A stretch of DNA of 64,000 bases from the NCBI GenBank assembly GCA_001897435.1, contig MKSV01000004.1, positions 310,001 to 374,000 of the forward strand, in the 5' to 3' direction. Below are positions 9,494-18,107 of this stretch, in pieces (positions within the stretch are counted from its first letter, which is position 1; the number at the start of each line of letters is the position of its first letter). The notes beneath the pieces are model-generated. The model was given only the letters and a program-made list of their open reading frames with translations. It ran no database searches and had not been told where the DNA came from. Source of the stretch: Acidobacteriales bacterium 59-55. Lineage in GTDB: Bacteria > Acidobacteriota > Terriglobia > Terriglobales > Acidobacteriaceae. Made by a program: the position numbers and the translations under genes.

Positions 9494-9961
9494 CTAATGG
9501 TTGAACACCTGGTTGAGTAACTGGTCCTGAACCAGATCGAGTTGCTTGAGCGTGGCCTGGACAGTGGTGCGGTCATCGCTGGAGGCCAGGTGAAGCGCCT
9601 CGGCGAGACGGCGCGTTGTATGGTGCATCAGCATCTCGGCATTCTTTAGACGTTTGGTGTTCTTTTCAAGGCTGTCCTGGATGAGGCGGGCGTAACGATT
9701 GATCTGCTTCAACGTCGCGCTGGCTTGATCGTCATCGCCATTGACGATTTGCTTGACTGCCATTTCAGTCATGGTGTGAACAAGTTGCGTGTAGAGATAG
9801 CACTGATCGCGAGGGTTTGCCTGCTGAGCCTGCAACTCAAGCTGGCTCAAAGTCTGGGCATCGGGAACACTTTCGTCGATTGCAGCATGTGCCGGAGGAG
9901 TAACCGTAAGGAATAAAGCTGACGCGAGGAGAAAACTGAGGAATCGGCCTATCGATTTCAT
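9494..9961 (-). CDS. Exported helical protein of unknown function (cluster gene 2)
   Basis: The ATG at 9961 was chosen because it starts a signal peptide (MKSIGRFLSFLLASALFLTV, cleavage after HAA) and has AGGTG about 6 nt upstream; the frame is open further upstream but that part lies inside the TPR gene. The mature 130 residues are almost entirely helical and Gln/Leu rich, with LQAQQANPRDQCYLYTQLVH and MLMHHTTRRLAEAL as the more distinctive segments. No catalytic motif is seen. Spacing to both neighbours is short (25 bp upstream, 6 bp downstream), supporting a three-gene operon of exported proteins. Family not recognised. Confidence 0.75.
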   Translation of the reverse strand: MKSIGRFLSFLLASALFLTVTPPAHAAIDESVPDAQTLSQLELQAQQANPRDQCYLYTQLVHTMTEMAVKQIVNGDDDQASATLKQINRYARLIQDSLEKNTKRLKNAEMLMHHTTRRLAEALHLASSDDRTTVQATLKQLDLVQDQLLNQVFNH

Positions 9962-9986
9962 AACGCACCTCGAAGGGAGCGCTTGT

Positions 9987-11357
9987 CTACTTCGTGTGTT
10001 CGAGGGTGACAAGGCGGTGGCGGGCCTGCCACTCCTCATCCGGGAACTTGCCGTTCGCCACGGAGAGAAACTGTTTGTACAGGTCGCGAGCTTGTTTGAC
10101 CTGGTGGAGCTTGTCGTTCGCGGTCGCCGCCAGAAACAGGGACGACGGAGACTGTGGCAGCAATCTATCACGAATTGCCAATGCTTGCAAGGTGCCGGTG
10201 GGATCGTTGTTTGCCGAAGCCGCAAAGGCAAGGTGGTCGGCAGCGAGGCCTAGGTCATCCTTGGTGGGGAAGCCGGAGGGCTGGGCGACGGCACGTTTCA
10301 GAATGGTCTCAGCTTCGGCGAACTGGCGCAGGTGGATCAGCGCGTCGGCGCGATCCGTGACCAGGTTCAGATCGCCCGGATAAAGCGTGGTGAGCGTCGC
10401 GTAGAGCGGCGCAGCCTTGTCGAACTGCCCATTGCTGCTATATAGATGGGCCAGCAGGCGGGTGAGGGCCGGATCGTTGGGGCTGGCGGAATGGAGCTTT
10501 TCGACGAGAGGGACAGCCTTGCCGGGCTCATTCTGAGCGTCGTAGAGGCTGGCGAGTTGAGCGTTAAGAGTAGGGTCGTCGGGAGTTTTGGCGAGGGCAG
10601 AGGTTAAAAGCGCTTCGGCCTGGTCGGGCTTCTTCTGCTGCTGGAAGAGGTGGACCAGCGCCGCCGTGGCGGTGGAGTTTCCCGGATCGACAGCGAGCAA
10701 ACGGCGATAGGCGGCCTCCGCGGCAGCGGGATCGTTGGTGGCCTCGGCAAGCTCTCCCGAGAGGATGATGTCGTCCGGCGTCTCCGGGGAGATCTTCAGC
10801 GCGGCGAGCAGTTCGGCGCTCGCGTCGGCGGGGCGGCTTGCCTGGTCCAAGCGTGCCAGGGCACGGTAAGCGCGTGCCTTGAGAGCGGGATCAGTGGCAG
10901 GCGTAAGTGTGGTTGCGGTAAGGAGTTCGGCGCGTGCCTCATCGTGTTTGCCGCTACGGGCAAGCAGAAGGCCGAGCGACAGATGAGCCTCGAAGTACTT
11001 CGGATCGGCAGCAATGGCGCGACGGTAGGTATCGGCGGCGTTGGAGGTCTGGTCGAGCGCCTCCTGGGTGAAGCCAAGATCATAGAGAAGATGAGCGTCC
11101 TCAGGGCTTTTGGCTGCCAAGGCCGTCAGCAACTTGAGCGCAGTGGGGTAATCGCGCTGGCTGAGAGCCTCGTTAGCCTGAGCGTGCAGCGGGTCTTGCT
11201 GGGCCTGAGGAGCGGTGGTGTCCGTAGTCCCGGCGGGGAGTTGGGCGTGGAGCACTCCGGGGGCGAGAAGCATGAAAAATACTGCTAAGGCGGTGGCCCG
11301 GAGACAGTGAGGGTACAGCGCGAGGTGGGCGATTCGGTCGTGGATTGCTTTCGGCAT
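9987..11357 (-). CDS. Exported tetratricopeptide repeat protein (cluster gene 1)
   Basis: A 456-residue protein. The ATG at 11357 has GGAGG 7 nt upstream and opens a hydrophobic export signal (residues 15-38, ending VLHAQ). Nearly the whole mature chain is built from TPR units, seen as recurrent A-x-x-x-Y/L-x-x-A-I/L and DP-x-x-x-A/E patterns, for example AADTYRRAIAADPKYFEAH and AEAAYRRLLAVDPGNSTAT. TPR arrays are scaffolds for protein contacts; in the periplasm they often help secretion, pilus or envelope assembly. The gene heads an apparent operon with two small exported helical proteins. The exact pathway is unknown. Confidence 0.85.
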   Translation of the reverse strand: MPKAIHDRIAHLALYPHCLRATALAVFFMLLAPGVLHAQLPAGTTDTTAPQAQQDPLHAQANEALSQRDYPTALKLLTALAAKSPEDAHLLYDLGFTQEALDQTSNAADTYRRAIAADPKYFEAHLSLGLLLARSGKHDEARAELLTATTLTPATDPALKARAYRALARLDQASRPADASAELLAALKISPETPDDIILSGELAEATNDPAAAEAAYRRLLAVDPGNSTATAALVHLFQQQKKPDQAEALLTSALAKTPDDPTLNAQLASLYDAQNEPGKAVPLVEKLHSASPNDPALTRLLAHLYSSNGQFDKAAPLYATLTTLYPGDLNLVTDRADALIHLRQFAEAETILKRAVAQPSGFPTKDDLGLAADHLAFAASANNDPTGTLQALAIRDRLLPQSPSSLFLAATANDKLHQVKQARDLYKQFLSVANGKFPDEEWQARHRLVTLEHTK

Positions 11358-11441
11358 CGTGATCCCTCCTCCCTCAACTGAAGACCCAAGGTCTTCGAAC
11401 AAAAGACTTTAAGCCTGGACTCGGGTCTGGACTTAAGTGCG

Positions 11442-11469
11442 GAAGCCCGGCCTGGAGTGGTCGGGCTTC
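11442..11469 (-). terminator. Hairpin between the PD-(D/E)XK gene and the TPR gene
   Basis: Arms GAAGCCCG (11442-11449) and CGGGCTTC (11462-11469) form a perfect 8-bp stem with a 12-nt loop, about 60 bp downstream of the PD-(D/E)XK gene stop. There is no clear U-tract, so it could equally be a repeat or regulatory hairpin. Confidence 0.35.
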
Positions 11470-11525
11470 GACAGCCTTCTTCTGATTTAAGGATAACAGG
11501 GGCGGAGGGTGGACTGCGGCTTCCG

Positions 11526-13271
11526 CTACGCTGTATCAAATAATTGTTTATCGGGACTAGGCGGGACGGTTTCCGATTTCTGCACCATACCAAAAGCGGC
11601 TTGCATTCCCGCGCTGAGTTCTTTCATTATCTCGATATGCTTATCCATCTTTCGCGGCGTTCCTCTTGGTACCCATGAACTTGCAGCCTCGAAAGGACGA
11701 CTCAGCATGGGGTCTTCCCGAATTCGGTCTTCCATAACATCGCTGAAAGTCATCTCCTTAATCGCAGCAACCGCGCGCTCCAGCGACGCCACATTCATGC
11801 TCACCAGTGGTGTGATCTTAAGTTTTTTGTATTTGAGACGATTCAGTTTTTCCTGAAAACGGGCGTTGAGATAGGCATTCGTCATCCAGCTTGAGCCAAT
11901 GTCGTCCTTCGTAATGATGACGGGAATAATTTTTTTCGCACTGCGCAGCCATTCAGGCAAGCTGGCTTTCGGCATAGTTCCGATATTGTCGATGGCGGTA
12001 AGCAGTTGCGATATACCGACTGGCCGGTCGCTGTTCTCGACAAACTTTTCATCCAAATATTTCCTTACCAGCTTGTAATCGCCAGAATATCTAACCCTCG
12101 CCGCGCATGTTGCCGTCTTGGCTTCAATCAGAACCGCCGTAGAACCGCACATGATGATCATGTCACAGATCGGTTTGTTGTCCTTATCGTTGACATAGTG
12201 CGGATTGGGATAATGGGCGTTCTTGCTCTTGTCGGCGTAGACCTCGAATATCCAGTTCACGTATTCCTCGAACACATCGCCCCAAAATCCGAAATAACTC
12301 CGTCTGCGTTCGTCCTTCATCGACATTGCCACGCGCCACAATGCACCGCTCTCAAGCTTTGCCACGGCATACTCATAGTCGATGTCATAGACCTTGTCGT
12401 CCACACGTAGATAAGGATGGTCTTTCAAAAATTCAAAATCTGCATATCCATGCGGGGCCTTCTTGTCAGGCAGGTCGCTCAATCGGCAGCAGACAGTGTC
12501 AAACATGACGCTAATCTGTTCATCCGTGAGGATTGTCTTTTTAAACCATGAGATTGGCAGGCCTGCTTCCGGCACATCCCCGACCTTGATTTGAGTACGC
12601 TCGTTCATCGCATGAAAGGTGAAGGCGAACACAAATTGACTGTACAGTTCCAGCGGGAAGCCAAAAAACTTCTCAAATTCTGCCGGAACATCGAAAATCC
12701 TCAGATGTAGAGGCAGTCGCGGAATTATGACAGTCAGATAGATATAAAAGCGCAGAAACAGTAGGAATGGATCTGTGATTGAGTCTATTTCAAAGGTCGG
12801 CAGAAAATTCGCTACCCGGTCTGCCATTTCATCCAATTCATCCGGCAGATTGGCGGAATGCTCCTTGTAAAGCAACTCACCCGCACCAAGCAACAACGCG
12901 CCTAACGCCCAGTCAGGAACCTGAGACCCGTTTTCAGCTGGCGCTGGGCTAAGGCGCATTGCTTCAGCAGCCAAGAACCGGACCTGCCCTTGAAAGAATA
13001 TCGGCCTTTTCTTCTTGACCTCTTTCATGGCCCGATCAACAAGGTCTGGTCGCATGAGACGCGGTACCCAATATTCGTTGATCTCTTGCGAAGCCACCGT
13101 GTTAGCCTCTGGACCGAATTCGAAGATAATGCTGAACCGAGCGCAGGCGATAAGAATGGCGCTACGTGGGTAGTCGCGTAGCACAGCGCGAAATTCTTCT
13201 ATGGTGAGGCTAGGGCTTCCATTCAGTTCAGACCAGTTCAGCCATGTTTTCACTTCGGGCGGCGGTGCCAA
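11526..13271 (-). CDS. Uncharacterised protein with PD-(D/E)XK nuclease-like C-terminal region
   Basis: A 581-residue protein without signal peptide or membrane segments of export type. Residues 330-400 contain a helix Glu (GDVFEEYVNW), then PICDMIIM with a candidate active-site Asp near residue 370, then VLIEAKT with E-x-K at 383-385. This is the order expected for a PD-(D/E)XK nuclease core. The N-terminal 300 residues are mixed alpha-helical and unrecognised. The start is a TTG at 13271 with GGAGG 5 nt upstream, and the frame upstream has a stop and no ATG. The DNA is visibly richer in A/T at third positions than its neighbours and stands alone, which points to transfer. A defence or restriction-type role is possible but unproven; many such proteins remain uncharacterised. 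Confidence 0.65.
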   Translation of the reverse strand: MAPPPEVKTWLNWSELNGSPSLTIEEFRAVLRDYPRSAILIACARFSIIFEFGPEANTVASQEINEYWVPRLMRPDLVDRAMKEVKKKRPIFFQGQVRFLAAEAMRLSPAPAENGSQVPDWALGALLLGAGELLYKEHSANLPDELDEMADRVANFLPTFEIDSITDPFLLFLRFYIYLTVIIPRLPLHLRIFDVPAEFEKFFGFPLELYSQFVFAFTFHAMNERTQIKVGDVPEAGLPISWFKKTILTDEQISVMFDTVCCRLSDLPDKKAPHGYADFEFLKDHPYLRVDDKVYDIDYEYAVAKLESGALWRVAMSMKDERRRSYFGFWGDVFEEYVNWIFEVYADKSKNAHYPNPHYVNDKDNKPICDMIIMCGSTAVLIEAKTATCAARVRYSGDYKLVRKYLDEKFVENSDRPVGISQLLTAIDNIGTMPKASLPEWLRSAKKIIPVIITKDDIGSSWMTNAYLNARFQEKLNRLKYKKLKITPLVSMNVASLERAVAAIKEMTFSDVMEDRIREDPMLSRPFEAASSWVPRGTPRKMDKHIEIMKELSAGMQAAFGMVQKSETVPPSPDKQLFDTA

Positions 13272-13395
13272 AGCGACCTCCGTATCAGTTGGCTTTGGCC
13301 AATGATAGGCCAGTATCCTTTAAATCAATGAGAGTCTCATGCCTGCGTCACAGGAAGAGATCATCTCATACAACTCAAAATATCATCCTGGCTTA

Positions 13396-14286
13396 TCAGC
13401 CAGGCCGCTGCCCCTCGGCCATTGCCTGCTGCGCTTCGATTCTCGACTTCCGCAGTGAGGCAACAGGATCGGTGGTTGGAAAGTACTCCATCCCGATGAA
13501 GCGGTTGTAGTGCAGCTTGCCCAGGGCGCGGTAGATATTCCTGTAATCGATCTCGCCTGTTCCCGGCTCGTGCCGGCCGGGAACATCCGCGATGTGAACC
13601 AGGCCGACCCAATCGATGTTCTTTTCGAGTTTCTCGATCAGATTTCCACCGGCGCGCTGCTCGTGGTAGAAGTCGTACAGCACCTTGACGTTGGGGCGGT
13701 TGACCGCGCGTACGATCTCGAATCCCTCCTGTACCGATGTCAGGAAGATCGTCGGACTTTCGAGCAGATCGATCGGCTCGATGACGATATTGATCCCATT
13801 CTCGGCGGCCACGTCGCCGGCCCGCTTCAGGTTATCGACAGCAGCCGCGATCTGCACCTTTGGATCGACCCCTTCAAGCCGTTTGCCGGACTTGACGTTG
13901 ATCTGCGGACACTCAAGCCCTTTAGCCACATGGCAGTGCGCCGTCACCCGCTTCACAAACTCTTCGGTCTGGCCGGGAATGGCAAAGCTGGCCTGCAGAC
14001 CGCTCAACATGTCGATCACCAAGCCAAGGGAGCGCATTTTGGCCATCAGGCGGCGCTGCTCCTCGGGCGTCCACTTCTGGAAGTACCCGATCAGTTCCAC
14101 GCCTTGATACCCGGCCTCGGCCACGACCTCGATGCAACGATCGAAGGAATCCAGCTTGAGAGTAAAGATCTCGCATGAAAATCTAGGCGTCGATGGAGAG
14201 GATGCCGCTGTCTGGGCTCCCGCACGAAGCAGAGCCCCTTCCAATGCCGTTGCTGCAACCAATTGACCGAACTTACGACGGTTCAT
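13396..14286 (-). CDS. Hydroxypyruvate isomerase-like TIM-barrel protein
   Basis: About 296 residues from the ATG at 14286, chosen because AGGAG lies 4 nt upstream and because it opens a Tat-type leader (MNRRKFGQLVAATALEGALL). The mature part resembles the xylose isomerase-like/hydroxypyruvate isomerase fold: EAGYQGVELIGYF, HVAKGLECPQINVKSGK, NGINIVIEPID, VKVLYDFYHEQRAGGN and IDWVGLVHIADVPGRHEPGTGEI carry the metal-binding Glu, Asp, His and Glu. Members isomerise small sugars or keto acids. A Tat leader on this enzyme suggests action outside the cytoplasm, as seen for many acidobacterial sugar enzymes; the substrate is unknown. Confidence 0.8.
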   Translation of the reverse strand: MNRRKFGQLVAATALEGALLRAGAQTAASSPSTPRFSCEIFTLKLDSFDRCIEVVAEAGYQGVELIGYFQKWTPEEQRRLMAKMRSLGLVIDMLSGLQASFAIPGQTEEFVKRVTAHCHVAKGLECPQINVKSGKRLEGVDPKVQIAAAVDNLKRAGDVAAENGINIVIEPIDLLESPTIFLTSVQEGFEIVRAVNRPNVKVLYDFYHEQRAGGNLIEKLEKNIDWVGLVHIADVPGRHEPGTGEIDYRNIYRALGKLHYNRFIGMEYFPTTDPVASLRKSRIEAQQAMAEGQRPG

Positions 14287-14442
14287 GACGCTCCTGAGGT
14301 TATCTATGGGTTGAGAAGAGTGTACCGGACACAACTCTCTTATGACCCTCGGACTTTTTGGAGTTCGAAAGTAAGGGAGAATTACAGGGGCTCTCCACTG
14401 CGCAGCTTCGGTCGAGATGACGTGGGCTTGGGACTTGTGGGT

Positions 14443-17442
14443 TTATGCCGTGACCTGAAGTTCGGGTTCATGTGTTGCGGTGGCGGGCTTCAAAACAGGA
14501 GCCAGCCAATGGCCGGTGTGGGAGGTGGGGTTGGCGGCGATCTCTTCGGGAGTGCCGGTGGCGACGATCTGGCCGCCGCCGTTGCCGCCTTCGGGTCCCA
14601 TGTCGATCACCCAGTCGGCGGATTTAATGACGTCGAGATTGTGCTCGATGACCAGCAGGGAACCGCCGCCGTCGATGAGCTTGTTGAATGCAGCGAGAAG
14701 TTTGGCTACGTCGTCGAAATGGAGGCCGGTGGTGGGCTCGTCAAGGATGTAGAGCGTGCGGCTGCGGGCGCGGGCAGCAGCCTCGCTGGCAGTCGAACGG
14801 CTGGTGATATTGCGGGCGGTGGCCAGATGCGAAGCCAGCTTGACGCGCTGGGCTTCCCCGCCGGAGAGTGTAGTGGCGGATTGGCCGAGACGAACATAGC
14901 CGAGGCCGACCTCGTCGAGGACGTGGAGCTTGTCGACGATTTTGGGATGGCCGGCGAAGTAGACGAGAGCCTCCTTGACCGTCATGTTCAGTACGTCGTG
15001 GATATTCTTGTTCTTATATTTAATGTCGAGCGTAGACGATTTGTAACGCGTGCCGTTGCACTCCTCGCAGGGAAGTTCGATGTCGGCGAGGAACTGCATC
15101 TCGACGGTGACCGTGCCGTCGCCTTCGCAGACGTCGCAGCGGCCGCCGGGAACATTGAAGGAAAAATGGCCCGGACCCAGGCCCTTTCGCTTCGCGTCTG
15201 GCTGAGCGGCGAAGAGGGCGCGAATGTCGTCGAAGGCCTTGATGTAGGTGACGGGGTTGGAGCGCGGGGTGCGGCCGATGGGGGACTGGTCGACGAGGAT
15301 GACGTCGTTGAGGTGCTGTGTGCCGGAGAGTTCGCGATAGAGGTGCGCAGGATCGCCGCCTTCTGTCTGGCCGAGCGACTGCATAAGCGCGCGATAGAGA
15401 ACCTGATGGACGATGGTGGATTTGCCGCTGCCGCTGACGCCGGTGACGACGCAGAGCAGGTTGAGAGGGAGATCGAGATCGACGCCGCGAAGATTATGAA
15501 TACGGGCGCCTGAGAGCCTGATGTGCTCGCGGCCGGGCTCGCGGCGGGCACGTGGGACGGGGATGGAAGCACGGCCGGAGAGATATCTTCCCGTAATGGA
15601 GTTGGGATTGGCGGTGACTTCCGCCACGGTTCCGGAAGCGAGCAGGTGGCCGCCAAGTTCGCCTGCTCCGGGGCCGAGGTCGAGCAGATGATCGGCGGCG
15701 CGGATGACATCGGGGTCGTGCTCGACGACGAGGATTGTATTTCCAAGATCACGCAGGTCCTTCATGATGCGGATCAGCTTGGCAGTATCGCGGGTGTGGA
15801 GACCGATGCTGGGTTCGTCGAGAACGTAGAGGGCGCCTACAAGGCGTGATCCCAGCGAAGTGGCGAGCTGGATGCGCTGGGACTCTCCGCCGGAGAGGGT
15901 GGAGCTGAGGCGGTCAAGGGTAAGGTAGTCGAGGCCGACCTGATTGAGGAAGTGAATGCGCTGACGAACCTCTTCGAGAATCTTTCCGGAGATCTCGGTT
16001 TGTTCCGGTGACAGTTGCAAATTGTCGAAGAAATTCTGCGCGTCCGTGATGGTGAGCGCGGAGGTCTCGCAGATGTTCCGGTTGTTGATGAGGACGGCGC
16101 GAGCTTCGGCGCGTAGACGTTGGCCTCGGCAGTCAGGGCAGAGCGCATAGCCGCGATATTTGGAGAGGAAGACGCGGACATGCAGCTTATATTTCTTGCG
16201 CTCCAGCGCGGCGAAGAAGCCCCGGATGCCGGGGAAGCTGCCGCTGCCGTCTTCGAGGAAGCGCTGTTGGTTGGGCGTCAGGTCGTACCAGGGAACGTCG
16301 GTGGGGATGTTGGCGGTCTTGGCTGCGCGCATCATCTCGCCGTGATGAGGGCGATATTTGGTGGTAGTCCAGGGGGCGATGGCGCCTTGAGCTAATGTTT
16401 TCGACTTGTCGGGAATGATGAGGTTGGGGTCGAAGTCGATGGTGTTGCCGAAGCCCTGGCAGCGGGGGCAGGCGCCGTAGGGATTGTTGAAGGAGAAGAG
16501 GCGCGGCTCCGGCTCGCGATAGACGCGGTGGCAGGTGGTGCATTCGAATGCCGCCGAGAATCTCTTTGTGACGGATTCACCCTCCACGCCGGATAGAAGG
16601 TGAAACTGGATTTCGCCGGACTCGCGGTAGCCGGTCTCTATGGCGTCGACGATGCGGGCGCGGACATCGGGCCGGATGGCGAGCCGGTCGACAAGCACGA
16701 AGATCGGTTGGGTGAAGTCAAGTTCGAGCAGCGATTCCGGCGTAGAGAACTCGACGATCTTGCCCGCCTGATAGAGACGGTTGTAGCCCCGGCGACGGAG
16801 TTCGGCCAGACGATTCTTGAGCGCATCCGTGATGTCAATTGCCTTTGGAGTCGCTGCCGGCTTCGCCATTTTTTTTGCGGCCGTCTTCTTCGGCTTGGGA
16901 GCTTCTTCTTCGATCGGGGCTGTGGCCTGCTGCATCGGCTCTAGCTTTACCTCGGCGCGGACGATAGGGAAGAGAGCATAGGCGCGGGTGGCTGGTTCAT
17001 CCTCCCGCCCACCCAGGGCGAGAAGCGTTGCGGCGATCTCGTCGACGGTGTCGTGCTTGACGATTCCGCCGCAGTGCAGGCAGGTGACGGTGCCGCAGCG
17101 GGCGTAGAGCAGGCGGAGATAGTCGTAAATTTCGGTTGCGGTTGCGACAGTGGAACGAGGGTTGCGGGTCTGGTTCTTCTGCTTGATGGCGATGGCGGGA
17201 GCGAGGCCATCCATGAAATCGACGTCCGGCTTTTCGATCCGCTCCAGAAACTGGCGGGCATATGCGGAGAGCGACTCGACGTAGCGGCGCTGGCCTTCCG
17301 CATACACGGTGTCGAACGCCAGCGAAGATTTGCCGGAGCCGCTGACGCCGCTGACAACGGTGAGCGCGTTGTGAGGAATATCGACGTCGATGCCCTTGAG
17401 ATTGTGGGTGCGCGCGCCGCGAATTGTGATCTGGTCATTCAT
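14443..17442 (-). CDS. uvrA: Excinuclease ABC subunit A (UvrA)
   Basis: A 999-residue protein that recognises DNA damage for nucleotide excision repair with UvrB and UvrC. Two ABC ATPase halves are visible: Walker A GVSGSGKSS near residues 32-40 and GVSGSGKST in the second half, with signatures LSGGESQRI and LSGGEAQRV. Zinc modules appear as CTTCHRVYREPEPR with CPRCQG, and CDVCEGDG with CEECNG. It is longer than the usual 940 residues because of a Lys/Ala/Pro-rich insertion around residues 168-206 next to the signature/UvrB-binding region. The ATG at 17442 has no clear ribosome binding site. lspA and ileS lie upstream on the same strand. Confidence 0.97.
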   Translation of the reverse strand: MNDQITIRGARTHNLKGIDVDIPHNALTVVSGVSGSGKSSLAFDTVYAEGQRRYVESLSAYARQFLERIEKPDVDFMDGLAPAIAIKQKNQTRNPRSTVATATEIYDYLRLLYARCGTVTCLHCGGIVKHDTVDEIAATLLALGGREDEPATRAYALFPIVRAEVKLEPMQQATAPIEEEAPKPKKTAAKKMAKPAATPKAIDITDALKNRLAELRRRGYNRLYQAGKIVEFSTPESLLELDFTQPIFVLVDRLAIRPDVRARIVDAIETGYRESGEIQFHLLSGVEGESVTKRFSAAFECTTCHRVYREPEPRLFSFNNPYGACPRCQGFGNTIDFDPNLIIPDKSKTLAQGAIAPWTTTKYRPHHGEMMRAAKTANIPTDVPWYDLTPNQQRFLEDGSGSFPGIRGFFAALERKKYKLHVRVFLSKYRGYALCPDCRGQRLRAEARAVLINNRNICETSALTITDAQNFFDNLQLSPEQTEISGKILEEVRQRIHFLNQVGLDYLTLDRLSSTLSGGESQRIQLATSLGSRLVGALYVLDEPSIGLHTRDTAKLIRIMKDLRDLGNTILVVEHDPDVIRAADHLLDLGPGAGELGGHLLASGTVAEVTANPNSITGRYLSGRASIPVPRARREPGREHIRLSGARIHNLRGVDLDLPLNLLCVVTGVSGSGKSTIVHQVLYRALMQSLGQTEGGDPAHLYRELSGTQHLNDVILVDQSPIGRTPRSNPVTYIKAFDDIRALFAAQPDAKRKGLGPGHFSFNVPGGRCDVCEGDGTVTVEMQFLADIELPCEECNGTRYKSSTLDIKYKNKNIHDVLNMTVKEALVYFAGHPKIVDKLHVLDEVGLGYVRLGQSATTLSGGEAQRVKLASHLATARNITSRSTASEAAARARSRTLYILDEPTTGLHFDDVAKLLAAFNKLIDGGGSLLVIEHNLDVIKSADWVIDMGPEGGNGGGQIVATGTPEEIAANPTSHTGHWLAPVLKPATATHEPELQVTA

Positions 17443-17467
17443 GGATTACAGATATGGATTGCAGGAT

Positions 17468-17971
17468 TCAGTTGCCGCTCTGTGGGCGGAAGATTTCTAT
17501 AAGGAGCAGGCAGGCTCCGATGACGATGCAGCTATCGGCGATGTTGAAGTCGGGCCAGTGGTAGTGGACGATGTGGACTTCGAGAAAGTCGACGACGTGG
17601 GAGAAGCGAAGGCGGTCATAAAGATTGCCGATGGCTCCGCCGAGGATGAGAGCGAGCGCGATGCCGGTGAGCGAGAGGGTGCGGCCCGCGCGCCAGAGCA
17701 TGGCGAGGACGATGATGACCGCGATGATCGAAAAGACGATAAGGCTGTTGCGGACGGCGATAGGCGAGGACGACTCGAAGAGCGAAAAGGCCGCGCCGGT
17801 GTTGAGGACATGGGTCAGGCGGAAGACGCCGGGGATCACCGTAATCGCGTAGCCCGGATTGATGTGATGAACGATCCAGACTTTGCTGGCGCGGTCGAGG
17901 ACGACGACGAGAGCCGCAAGCAGGAGAAGGAGCGGTCGGCGATCGGCGGTGCGTTGGGTCTCGACGGTCAT
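17468..17971 (-). CDS. lspA: Lipoprotein signal peptidase (signal peptidase II)
   Basis: A 167-residue inner-membrane protein with four hydrophobic segments. The catalytic aspartates sit in GGAIGNLYDRLR and FNIADS, and NTGAAFS is the conserved periplasmic motif. It removes signal peptides from lipidated prolipoproteins. The gene lies downstream of ileS, an order seen in many bacteria, but here about 135 bp containing three hairpins separate them. uvrA begins 26 bp after its stop, so lspA and uvrA may be co-transcribed. Confidence 0.95.
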   Translation of the reverse strand: MTVETQRTADRRPLLLLLAALVVVLDRASKVWIVHHINPGYAITVIPGVFRLTHVLNTGAAFSLFESSSPIAVRNSLIVFSIIAVIIVLAMLWRAGRTLSLTGIALALILGGAIGNLYDRLRFSHVVDFLEVHIVHYHWPDFNIADSCIVIGACLLLIEIFRPQSGN

Positions 17972-17998
17972 TCGGTATTTCTCCGGGAGTGATAGAGC

Positions 17999-18076
17999 GG
18001 GCTTTCAGCCCTTTTGCTTCTTGCCTGCCGAACCTGGGGCTGCGCCCCGGGCTGGTATAGGGCGGGCCTTTGGCCC
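17999..18076. repeat. Cluster of three short GC-rich hairpins between ileS and lspA
   Basis: Three inverted repeats with tiny loops lie in a row: GGGCTTTCAGCCC (17999-18011), GGGGCTGCGCCCC (18036-18048) and GGGCCTTTGGCCC (18064-18076). I associate this composite with intergenic elements spread through acidobacterial genomes, from memory and unverified. It could also act as a transcription attenuator between ileS and lspA. Confidence 0.55.
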
Positions 18077-18107
18077 TTTCGTATTTGCGCCTTGGCGTGC
18101 TTCAGGT

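Noticed and set aside
14263..15513. A 416-codon frame on the plus strand opposite uvrA
   Set aside because: Antisense shadow; composition is Gly/Ala/Val/Asp rich as expected from the reverse strand of uvrA.
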